A stretch of 64,000 bases of DNA from Kingdonia uniflora (taxonomy: Eukaryota > Streptophyta > Magnoliopsida > Ranunculales > Circaeasteraceae): positions 62,001-126,000 of the forward strand of contig JACGCM010002789.1 of the NCBI GenBank assembly GCA_014058105.1, in the 5' to 3' direction. The stretch's first letter is position 1. Every line of letters starts with the position of its first letter. Both the position numbers and the translations under genes were made by a program. Shown one piece after another: positions 33,184-42,979 of this stretch. Under the pieces are notes generated by a model. It was not told where the DNA came from. It made no database searches and worked only from the letters and a program-made list of their open reading frames with translations.

Positions 33184-33603
33184 GCTGCTCGTATGTTGAA
33201 TGGTATCTGCCTTGGGCTCGAGGAAGGAAGGGCTAAGCTCGAGGGTAGGAGAGCCGAGCTTGAGAAGATGGTGGCTCAACTCGAGTTTTGTTTGTTTTTA
33301 GAGAGGGAGCGCTTGGTTTTCATGAAGGACTTGCATCGGGTGATGATAGGCGAGCACATGGATTAGGCGATGAAGAATGTCGAGGAAGTTTTAACTAATC
33401 GGGATAACCTTGGGCATATGTTTCTCAAAGTGAGGTACTCTATATTCGACCTTAAATCTGTTATAGTAGGACACTATGCTGAAGAGGCCAAAATGGAATA
33501 GTAGCTCCAAGTTGATGGTGGCTCTCTCATAAGTGTGGTTATAGGGCTGAAAGCGGTTTATGCTAGAACTGACCTAGAGAACCGTAAGGAAGATAATGAA
33601 AAG

Positions 33604-33731
33604 GTAGAGTAAAACTGTTTGGAGTTTGCTGGTGTTTTTTGTGTGGGTTGAAAACTATAAGTGTATGGTACATTGATTTGTAGGATAAATTTGGGATAGG
33701 CTAAGAGATGTTTCTAAACATTGATTTGTAG
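33604..33731 (+). other. Probable intron of A aORF2 with duplicated acceptor
   Basis: Donor AAAAG/GTAGAGT, acceptor CATTGATTTGTAG/GA at 33731. The same CATTGATTTGTAG text occurs at about 33670-33682, so there are two alternative acceptors. The following exon reads ELKDLCLRIDELEKELAKEQ. Confidence 0.5.
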
Positions 33732-33833
33732 GAACTTAAAGATTTGTGCCTCAGAATTGATGAATTAGAGAAAGAGCTCGCTAAGGAGCAAAATGCCTCT
33801 GCAACTCTGTTGAATTCGCAAGCGGAGCTACAG

Positions 33834-34175
33834 GTTAAAATAGAGCTAGAAATATTTGACTTGTATGCAGTGTTACTTTAAGGCTTCAAAGTAAAGTTAG
33901 AAGGCAGATATAGAGCATACTGAATGGTAATAACCAAATATGTTCATACTATTTCAGAGTGTTAAGAAAATTAGAACATAGAAAATGTGTACCTTGAAAT
34001 AGGATGTAGATTTTATTGCCATTAGTATGAGATAACCTCTTAATCTTGAGGGCAAAGTATAATCTCAGCTTTTTGGCATGTCAAAAACAGAAATCTATTA
34101 GAAATCTTTAAAGTTATCTATATTATGTATTGATTGTATCTATAAAGTATTGTTGAATCGAGCTTGATGATGCAG
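33834..34175 (+). other. Possible intron of A aORF2
   Basis: Donor GCTACAG/GTTAAAA, acceptor TTGATGATGCAG/GT, 342 bases, with no coding potential between. It is followed by VESETIHLGK. The donor is weaker than the others. Confidence 0.45.
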
Positions 34176-35507
34176 GTCGAGTCAGAGACTATTCATTTGG
34201 GCAAATAACAGACGCTTCAATATAATAATGAGTTTAGAGATGAATTTGATAGGATGAATGAAGCATATGAAGATAGGGAGGACCAATATGTTAAAGTACA
34301 GGTCCAGTTCGCAAATTGAAAGTAAAGATGCTAAATTAGAAAAATTGCAAGGGGAGCTAGAAGGTGTGCATGCTAAATTTGTAAATCTCAAAAGTAGGAT
34401 AGACTCGTTGATTTTGAAAGGTAAAGAAGCGGATGTTGCTCAATATCATATCATGTCGTTAGAGGTGACAAAAAAAGAGTTGCGTGGCCATGTGGTTAGT
34501 CTACAGGGTCAAATGGCCAAGATAGAATACAAACTTGTGAAGGCTCAAGATGATCTAGTTGCTTCAAAAAGTGTAGTCGAGCAGTTGAGTGAGGCCATGC
34601 CAGCTAATGATGTTGATCTTTGGATGGCCCAAAAATGCTGTAACGAACTAAATGGAAGGGTTGCAAGGTTGAAGGCGGATTTGTCCATGGTCAATTTGCG
34701 TGTCAAGAAAGTTGAGGCCAGAAAGGGGTCAAAGAGGAAAATGAAAGACGCTGAGGTCTCGATCGCTAAGGGTAACACGGTTAACCCATTAGTCCGAATT
34801 GAAGATTTGAAGGCTGATCTTGTTCGTGTTCAAGCTCATGAAAGGTAGTAAAATGAATGTTTAAGAGAGAGTGATGATAAGTTAGATGCTGCTCTTCATT
34901 GAGAGCAAGAGTTACTAGGGGTGATCATCAAGAGGAAAGATGAGCTGTTGAATAAAGCTCGTGTTGGGGGAAGCGAGGTAAATGAAGCGGAGTTAGTGGC
35001 ACTTCATGCTCAAGTTGAAGAGCTGAGGACGATTAATAAATCTGAGCTGGATAAAGCGGTACAGAGTTGGACGACACTCTACATAAGTATTGCGACAACA
35101 TCATCAGAGACTAAGAAAGTAGTTTACTGAGTTAATCATGCCTGATTGAGAGAAGATTGGCCTAGAAAAGGTACACTCGGGGGAGCTAATGGCCGTTATT
35201 GCATATTTTGTGGAGGAAGTAATGAGGCTTGAGTTCAAAAGGGATACCTTGCATGATTATGTGGCACTCCGAGGATGTATCTGTAATACTGATATTGATC
35301 GAGGGAATTATTTGATCAACATGGAAATGGAGTTAGTTTTACAACCTGCAGAATTAGTAGAGCAAGGTAGGAATGTGGAAATTCCTTGAGCTCCAGATTT
35401 GTTGGCTAAATGACCTCCTGTATAGGGGAAAGCGCAGCTGACCTCCCATAAGCAAGAAAAAAAACTATAGAAGTGACCTGAAGTTTATGTAGTTGTAGAC
35501 ATATAGA

Positions 35508-35790
35508 TAGATGAAAGCTAGTTTTACATTTAATTTATCTTGTGTTTGATAGAGATCATTGATTAAAAACTAGTATTACCTTCATTTTAATCCCTGATGT
35601 ATGTTTAGATGGGCGATTGAAAGCTAGTATGACCTTTACTTTAATCTGTATAGATGTTGATTGAAAGCTAGTATTACCTTTTCTTTAATCTGTAAAGATG
35701 TTCAATTGAAAGCTAGTATGACCTTTGCTTTAATCTATGTATAGATGGTCGATCGAAAACTAGTATTTCCTTTGTTTTAATCTATGAGAT
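35508..35790. repeat. Tandem array in element A, about 6 units of 44-55 bp
   Basis: The units contain GATTGAAAGCTAGTATGACC followed by TTTACTTTAATCTGTATAGA. They start near 35510, 35560, 35615, 35659, 35704 and 35751. The array lies between the end of aORF2 and the integrase end, as in B, but the sequence is unrelated to B's array. Confidence 0.8.
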
Positions 35791-36009
35791 TTAGTAGATT
35801 CTACGTGAGTAAAGAGTAATGTGGGAAAAAGCTTGGAAGTTTTCATTGAGTAGAATATAATATACACTATTGAAGATTGAAATCTCACTTTTGGAATGTA
35901 AAGAACGAGAATAGAGTAATCTGTATTGGAGGGATTTAATGATAATACCATTTTAATCACTTAGTATTCTTGGGATTTGGGATTCAGACTCCTTTTTCTG
36001 TCATGAGGT
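35791..36009. other. Element A, between array and integrase
   Basis: Nothing recognisable. Confidence 0.4.
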
Positions 36010-36906
36010 AATATTATCCAAGGCCAATGCGACCTACGATGAGGAAAGGACCTTCCTAATTTTCTGTAAGCTTTTTAATGTTTACTTCTTTTCTGCTTTA
36101 TGGGATATCTCGGAGGATGAGATCATCGATTTGGAACTTACGTCTTTAGACTCTTCTATTGTACGAGTTTGCTAGGATATGATGATATCGACCTAGGTTG
36201 GAAATAGCTCGTTCCCTAGTTTCATCTATCCAGTTAATATTATAGGCTAGCTCTAACTCATTTTCTTCGTCGGTTTGCTCGTGATCTCTGAATGGATGGT
36301 GGTACTTTATTAGAATGACAACTTCTGTACCATAAGCCAGGAGAAAGGGAGAACAACCAGTTGACTATCTTAGTATTGTACGGTATGCCCATAAGACGTG
36401 AGGAAGCTCCCGTATCCAATTTCCATTCTTTTGTGATTGAAGCCGCTTCTTTTGTCCATCCACTATGGTTTTGTTGGTGATTTTGGCTTGTCCATTTCCT
36501 TGCGAGTAGTATGGATTAGACGGGGAATGAATGATGTGTGCTTGTTGAGGAAGGCCATAACCTTTTCTCAAACAAATTGTGGCCCGTTATCGATCCAAAT
36601 CAGGTGGGGTCATCCGAGCCGTGTGATAATGTGTTCTAAGATAAAATAGATGACCTATTCTTCTCTAGTTCAACAAAGAGGAACTACTTTCACCCATTTT
36701 GTATAGTAATCCGTCGCCATGAGTAAGAAACACCAGTTACCTGCCGTTTTACGAAATATACCTACGAGATCGAGTGCCCACCGCTTGAAGGGCTATAATA
36801 CCTTACTTGCATGTAGCTCAAGTACAGGGGCTTGGATCATGAGGCCATGTCGTTGACATGTGTCACATCTTCATGGGTACTCTTCTGATTGCTTGTACAT
36901 TTCTAG
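36010..36906 (-). pseudogene. Integrase of element A
   Basis: On the minus strand: RCDTCQRHGLMIQAPVLELH, FKRWALDLVGIFRKTAGNWC, MATDYYTKWVKVVPLC, WPHLIWIDNGPQFV, then NPYYSQGNGQAKITNKTIVD. The first two Asp of the D,D-35-E triad are visible (LDLVG and DNGPQF). The Glu is Lys (AAA) as in B. Frameshifts at about 36570 and 36365 and several stops. Confidence 0.8.
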
Positions 36907-37788
36907 TTAGAATACTTCTTTTGTAATTGCTCTATTTGCAAGTGACTGACCTACAGCATGGGAGCCACAAGTTCCTTCATGTAATTCTTTGAGCATTCCA
37001 TCGGCTTTCTTCTTGGAGAGGCACTTGAGATAAGGCCCTCTCAATAATTGGCGATATAAAGGGCTATTCTGAACTGTATAACGCTTCGAGTTTTCAATTA
37101 GCGGTCGGGATTTTTTTGGATCTACTGGAAGGGGACTGTTACATTTATTCTTCGAGCCGAGGTAGGCGATAAAAGGTTGCCACCAATCGTTATTTTTTTC
37201 TTTATCGCCCCTAGTGTTGATCGTGTATACTGAGTAGAGATTAATGCTGTTGGTGGACTTCAATTCGATTTGTACATATCGTGCTTCTGTACCCAAGACC
37301 TCAGCAAAATAAGCCAAGGAGTCAGCATGTCTGTTCTCACCATGAGGTAAATAGTGAAGAGTTGCTTTTGTGAATTTGCTCATCCAATCAGCAACAAGGG
37401 CTGCATATTTGATCATCTTGCTATTATTCTTGAACTGTTCTGAGTAATGGTAGATGGTGAGTAAAAATTCTGTATAGAATGAAAGCTTGGGGATGCCAAG
37501 CTCAAGTGCTAAGTCGAGTCTATGAGTTAAAGCTTTGTACTCTATAACGTTGTTAAAAGCTTCAAAATCCAAGCTGATTGATTTCTTGATTTTGTCGTTG
37601 GACGGGGTAATCAATACGATTCCAATCCTTGACCCTGCGGGTCCTACTGAACCATATGCGAGAAGCCTCCACCCTTTCGTTATAATCCATTCAACGCATA
37701 GGTCAAATGGCTTGGTGGGTAGAAAATTGGCAACGTTCTGACCTTTTTCTGAATAGCATTGTTCAAATTTGATATCCTGTACTCCCAA
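36907..37788 (-). pseudogene. RNase H and integrase zinc domain of element A
   Basis: An unbroken 293-codon frame, the longest open pol segment in the window after nothing comparable in C. RNase H blocks: RLLAYGSVGPAGSRIGIVLI, FNNVIEYKALTHRLDLALEL, YLPHGENRHADSLAYFAEVL. The first catalytic Asp (TDGS) is Tyr (AYGS), so the enzyme is dead despite the open frame. The last 60 codons start the integrase H2C2 finger: MLKELHEGTCGSHAVGQSLA. Confidence 0.85.
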
Positions 37789-39000
37789 ACTGACTGACCA
37801 TTATTAAACTCTTCGTGATTTATCCTTCTTAGACAAAATTTCCCAGAGTGGGTAGTTCATAATGACTTTGATTGAATGAGCCTGGAAGTATTTCTTGTGT
37901 TTCTGTGAAGTATAAAGGAGAGTGAGAAGGAGTGTCTCTATCTTAGAATATCTCATTTATGCTAGATTGAGGGTTTTCCTTATAAAATAGACTAGATTTT
38001 TAACCTTTACCGCAAGTCAAATAAGAACCGAGCTGATAGAATTATTTGTAATTACAAGGTAAATGATCAATTCCTTATTATCTACTGGGGTGCTCATAAT
38101 GGGAGATTTCCCCAGATTGGTTTTGAGTTTCTGAAAAACTACTTCGCATTCTGATATCTACTGGATCTCCTTGTTGGCTAAACTTTTCCACGTTTGGTAC
38201 ACCCTTGGAGTAATAAGAACAACCACCAACATCGATCTAAAGACTTAGAGACAAATCGATTGATAACAACAATCTTGCCTACGATTTTCTGTACGTCCTT
38301 CTTTATTTTTGAAGATGGCATGTTGAGGAGAGCTCGAATTTGATTTGGGTTGGCTGTAATCCCTTTCTTGCTGATGAGATGGCTAAGGAACTTGTCTGAG
38401 TGCACTCCAAATTAGCATTTATTAGGATTGAGCTACATTCTGTATGATCGTAGAATATAGAAGATCGTGGAGAGATCTGCGATATGGCTTTTGGACTGCA
38501 AGCTCTTGTATAGAAGATTATCGATGTAAACTTTAACAATTTTCCCCAAGTATGCTTTGAACATTGCTGTCATTAACTGCAGATAAGTTTTTCTTACATT
38601 CTTCAGTCCGAAAGGTATGACTTTATAACAGTAAAGTCCCATTTTAGTGACGAAAGTGGTCTTTTCTTGATCGGCCTCTAAAAGAGGTATCTAGTTGTAT
38701 CCAGAAGAAACATCCATCATAGATAAAAGCTCATGACCTACCGCGGAATCAATAATTTGATGAATAATTTGAAGAGGGAAATTATCCTTTAAAGTATATT
38801 TGTTTAGATTGGAGAAATCTATGCAAACTCTGACGTTCCCATTCTTCTTTAGAACTGCGACAATTCTTGAGATCCAATCCAGGTACTTAGCTTCTCAAAT
38901 GAATCCCACTTTGATCAACATATCGATTTCATTGTTGATTTCATTTCGAAGATGAGGTGATAGTCGTCGCTATTTCTGTTTGACCACCATTACGTTATTT
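37789..39000 (-). pseudogene. Reverse transcriptase of element A
   Basis: On the minus strand: VAVLKKNGNVRVCIDFSNLN, LLSMMDVSSGYN, MGLYCYKVIPFGLKNVRKTY, YIDNLLYKSLQ, LNPNKC-stop-FGVHSDKF, LSHLISKKGITANPNQIRAL. The box YxDD reads YIDN. The PFGLKN, LxHLIS and connection blocks fix the family. Stops at several Gln/Trp/Arg codons. Confidence 0.85.
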
Positions 39001-39760
39001 TTGATGCTCAATCTGTGATATGCCTTGGATGGATCAACTCTGGGTATTTCTTTAAAAGTGTAAGCGAAGATGTCTCGATTTATTCGTAAGAAACGATTGA
39101 GGTCTTCCTTGCCGTGTTTGACCAGTTTTGTACCAATATAAGTACCTCTGCTAGGTCTATCAATGTCTTTGTACTCTGTAAGCTCTTCTGTTAAAGGTTG
39201 GTCATCGGTGTGACCAACTTTATGTAATGGCTATGCAGCGTATCTGTCAGATGTGTCGAGAATGGCAGAAATGGTATTTTTGCAAGCTCATGAGAGCTTT
39301 TGACTGCCCTTGGCTTCGTAGATGCCACCATTGTGTTTGAAGTGAAGTGTTTGATAATACGTGAAAACGATTGCTTCCATGTTGTGGATCCATTAGTGGT
39401 CCATAATCCTGAGATAATAAGATTTGGCGTTGATAATGTAGAATACGACATCAATTGTGGCAGGTCCAGCAGTGATAGGTAAGATGATCTTACCTACTCA
39501 TTATTTTTTTGAGCCATTATAGCCGCTGGTATCGATGTCGCTTGGAATAACTTGATCGGCCAATCCCATCTGTTTGATCTTTATTTGAAAGATAATTTCA
39601 ATGCCGTTACCACTATAATGCATCTTTATATGCATAAAAAATTTCTTCATCTTTAGCATGATAACCAGTGCATCGTAATAAGAACACTTGACGTGACTGA
39701 TATCGTAATCCTCGAATGAAATCCCAAGTCACCGATTGCTCGATTTAGGAAGAAGTTTGG
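39001..39760 (-). pseudogene. Protease and linker of element A
   Basis: At 39650-39590 the minus strand reads HIKMHYSGNGIEIIFQIKIK. Element E has TMMIDTGSGIEIIF at the same place, so A's D-T-G-S is replaced by H-Y-S-G and the protease is dead. The block SDIDTSGYNGSKK follows at about 39520. The linker to RT contains a frame (39454-39191) with no motif. Confidence 0.6.
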
Positions 39761-39879
39761 CTTTTTTATCTTAAGATGTGAGATCGCATCACTCTAATAA
39801 TCTTTGGCGCTTGAATCTGATAGAGTTGTTAATTTAATGGATTTTGATCATGTTGTTGTATATGGTACAAGTGTTTCTC

Positions 39880-41501
39880 TTCAGCTTGATCTTTGACCTA
39901 TGCTACTTTGACCTACGTCTTGTAGCTACCATTCTTGAATGATTCTAGATCAACAATATACTTGTGCATTCTCCCATCTTTGAAAATATACTTCAGTAAC
40001 CTCCGTAAAGTATAACAGTTGTCAGTTTCATGATGATTATCCTTGTGGTGCATGAAGTACGGTTTGCCTTTAATCGGTTCTAGCGGTTGAGATATACGGT
40101 AGTATTTGTCTTTTGCTAGAACAGGAAAAATCGAGGAGATTTGGACATTTATTTTGGGGAGGACCGGTTTGGGAATAAATTGCCTTTCTGAGGTTTACCA
40201 GTGTTAGCCTTGGAACACTTTTGATCACCCTGGTCCTTCTTTGGTTTACTGTGATGTTTTGTATTTTAACCTTTAGTGGTTAGGATGAATTTAGTATATT
40301 TATGCCTTTCGGTCATCATCCTTTCTAGGCTGACATACCCATTGACCATGGTGATCATATGCTCCAAGGTCGCGGGTTTGTTTAAGAAGAGATTTACCTT
40401 TGCTTTGCAATCGAGTTGTAGCGTATTTGTAAAAGAAGTAACAAGTATTTTCTGATCGAAATTATCAAATTTTTGTGCGAGCTCTAGAAACTTCTTTATA
40501 AAAACTTTGAGCTTCTTTCCTTGTGGCTGCTTGAGACTAATAAGAGAATATAAATTCTATTCCTTGTCTTTATTATGAGAATAAATCTTTACGAAATTCT
40601 TATATAGTTGGTTGAATGTGAGGATATAATCTTTAGGTAGAGAATGAAACCATCATAGCAGTTCTCTTTGTAGACTTGTTGTAAATAGACGGCATTGAAT
40701 ATGGTTGAGATTCAAGTATAATCCCAAGGAATCACAGAATTGCTGAATGTGCTCCTTCGGATTAGTGCCTTTGAATTTTCAGATCTTTGGAGGTTGGAAA
40801 CCTGTTGGTACTTTTATATCTAATAACTCTTTGTCAATCGAACTACCTTGTAACTTGGTAAAATCGTCTCGTCTACCTAGATGTTGAGCTTCAATCAACT
40901 CCTTGATAAATTGATCCATGTGCTCTTGTATGATGTATTAATGTATTGCCTGAGTGGCTTGGCCAGCTGGTCAAGGATTATGAGTACCTGTTCCCTCGCT
41001 CAAGCATTCTCGTGCTATAATTTAGGGTTGAGGTCGCTCCTCCTTCTCAGGATGCTTGGAAAGCCAAAGACCTCGACTGATATCAGACTGAGCTTCTCTT
41101 CCCAAATGAATTGAAGTTTGTGGTTCATGCTAAAGATTTCTGGAAATGGCTTTGTTGGTCGCTCCTCGATATCTTAATCTTTCACGTTTAGAAACTCGGG
41201 AGATCGCTGACACTTGATCATGATCTCTGGTATGGGGAGCCTGTTGAGTATCCTACAGAGCTTGCAATGTGGTCTATATAGTTGTCACCTGCTCGTTATG
41301 TTTCTTGAATGCTGTTAGGCAAGTTTAACGCTCGCTTTCTAGCTCTTTGTCGCGGAGCTCGCGATCAAGAGTTAACTGATGCTCGAGTTCATTACGGTTC
41401 TCTGTCTCGGCATGGAGATTTTCCTGTAGTTCAGCGAACTATTCTGGTTCAACTGAAAGATCAAGTTGGACTCCAATTGCTGGTCGCTTGGAATTGACCA
41501 T
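39880..41501 (-). pseudogene. gag of element A
   Basis: The start is the minus-strand ATG at 41501 (MVNSKRPAIGVQLDLSVEPE), matching E's gag start at 49981 (MVTSR..., EIQLDLSVEPE). A C-terminal knuckle remnant lies at about 40085-40020: KPYFMHHKDNHHETDNCYTL, then RRLLKYIFKDGRMHKYIVDL. The capsid core region (40200-40800) is broken by many stops. Confidence 0.7.
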
Positions 41502-41557
41502 AATTAGAAATAGATAGTGGAGTGAATGTACGCCTTAGGATATTGTGAAAATGTTAT

Positions 41558-41578
41558 TTTCATACAGACAACGTTAAA
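41558..41578 (-). other. Primer binding site of element A, decayed
   Basis: On the minus strand TTTAACGTTGTCTGTATGAA sits where E has TTTGGCACCGTGTGTAGTAA. The TGG start has been lost. Confidence 0.45.
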
Positions 41579-42173
41579 TGTAATGGCTTAATTCTATGGC
41601 TCAAAATAACTTAAAATTAGATCCTACACTAAATTTACCTGTAACAAAAAGGAGTGTAATACAAGAAATGACACAGGTAATTTAACATGGAAAACTTTTG
41701 AATAGGTAAAAAACTATAACCTCGAGTTGAGGATTTAGTAACTATAACTTTTATTGCTTGAGGCTGGAATCCTATTACAAGTGATCTCTTGAACAAGAAA
41801 TGATTGATCTTGAAATAAGAATTCTTGGGGTGTTTAGAATATAGAAATTCCTGTGTTAGAATCTAGAAAACCTAGTTTCTTGTCTTTATCTCCTGTGGAA
41901 CTTTCTCCTTATATAGACCTTACCTATAGTTTGTTATCGTATAAAGGCGCATTCTCTGGATAATAAAGTAAGTGGTAGCTGAATGTGTAACTGTTAGTTC
42001 ATGGGAGACATGTGTCTTTGACTTGTTCATATTTTGTTGTAGTGCTCGATCCACGTTCTTTATCAGTTTGGGGTCGAGAAGTCAATGTTGATTGTATATG
42101 TCAAGTGCAAAATCCATGAGTCGGATACTGTGGTAGTTCGACTTTAGACTAGGTCGAGGAATAGGTCCCTACA
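41579..42173 (-). repeat. 5' LTR of element A
   Basis: TGTAATGGCTTAATTC to GGTCCCTACA on the plus strand, followed by the target duplication AGCAC. The minus-strand promoter box CTATATAAGGAG lies at about 41907-41918. The shared motif (here ATAACCTCGAGTTGAGG) is at about 41716-41732. Confidence 0.9.
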
Positions 42174-42225
42174 AGCACAAATTTCATGTTCAATCTTTCT
42201 TTCTAACAAATTTATTCCATCAAAA

Positions 42226-42979
42226 ATGTCGAATTCATTCTCCCACGACCAAGGTTCCGGTAATGAGACTTCGAATCTCAATCCATCGTTCAATTCCTTC
42301 ATGAAAGAAGAGTCTAACCACATCCATCCATTCTTCACACAATATTCTCGACATGTTTATCCAGGTGAAACCCCGTCTTGGAATTAATGGAATCAAGGTT
42401 CGGGATCCTATCAACTATCTCAAATCGAAATACCCCCTGGTCCTGACCAATTGATACATTTAATTAGCCCGGGTACAACTCTCACACTCCTTAATTATCT
42501 CAATCCTTTCAAATCCCTCAATCCTAACAATAATCCCAACCCATTGAAGTGCTTAACTTTGGTGATTTATGTGCATATGTCATGGTTGGCAATAAAGGTA
42601 AAAGCAGGGAGCTGTGAAGAAGTCCATGACAAATTACCACCAATATTAAAGGTGCATCTTTAACCAAATTGCTAATTTGCAAAATAGGAAAATTGCTAAG
42701 GCTTAATTGGTGTGCCATATCAAAGAATAAGTTCGGTAATAACATCTAACAAATTAAGGGGGCTTCCATATTCAGATGACGAAGTTACTAAATAAGTTTT
42801 GTGCTCAAGATGGTGAACCGCTGAATCATAAGGCGTCATCAATGAAAAATCATTGGGCGACGATACATCGAGAATGCATAAAAATACATATAGTGTGTTT
42901 GAAGGCGATGTTAAGCGGTGTAATAAGTGGCTTTGTTGATGCAAATATTATAAGTATTATCTTATTTGAACTTACTTAA
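42226..42979 (+). pseudogene. Broken ORF, possibly a Myb/SANT-like protein of the PIF/Harbinger-associated type
   Basis: The start reads MSNSFSHDQGSGNETSNLNP with an Asn/Ser/Pro-rich N-terminus, broken by a TAA in the Trp-Asn-stop-Trp stretch at about 42382. After further shifts the segment 42776-42979 reads LNKFCAQDGEPLNHKASSMK then NHWATIHRECIKI. This resembles the S-x-x-x-x-x-H-W-x-x-I-x-x-x-x-x-K-F helix of plant Myb-like proteins that accompany Harbinger transposons or of NAM-associated domains. The ATG lies 48 bases after A's target duplication, so A entered its presumed leader. The family call is tentative. Confidence 0.35.

Larger units (their letters stand above)
32006..35389 (+). 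pseudogene. aORF2 of element A, main part (gypsy-type transposon domain and long coiled coil)
   Basis: This continues 7087-7347 across the B insertion. The domain at 32130-32300 reads YEYMLPLSNLVKGILNTIEA, then CPAQLNGNMWEVINVNDNIN, matching C and B. After a stop it continues (MIWVKDDCLHRMDKETMK) to an intron ending at 32626, then a basic exon (32771-33061, AGKKVAAKNVELP, HPKRKAVKGG, NVKKRRVD). Further introns are 33110-33183, 33604-33731 and 33834-34175. From 34300 there is a long coiled coil (AKLEKLQGELEGVHAKFVNL, SLEVTKKELRGHVVSLQGQM, LNGRVARLKADLSMVNLRVK), ending in DIDRGNYLINMEMELVLQPA. Stops and one shift (about 34260-34320) show decay. The basic stretches suggest nuclear or nucleic-acid contact. 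Function unknown. Confidence 0.65.
3890..42173 (-). mobile_element. Element A: Ty3/gypsy Tat-like retrotransposon, split by element B
   Basis: The LTRs at 3890-4485 and 41579-42173 match along their whole length, by eye about 85% identical. They are flanked by the same five bases, AGCAC, at 3885-3889 and 42174-42178, which proves a single insertion. On the minus strand the order is 5' LTR (41579-42173), gag, protease, RT, RNase H, integrase, tandem array, then the 3' region with two antisense (plus-strand) genes, then the 3' LTR (3890-4485). Element B entered A at 7347/32006. Without B the element is about 13.6 kb, within the usual size of large Tat elements. Confidence 0.9.
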
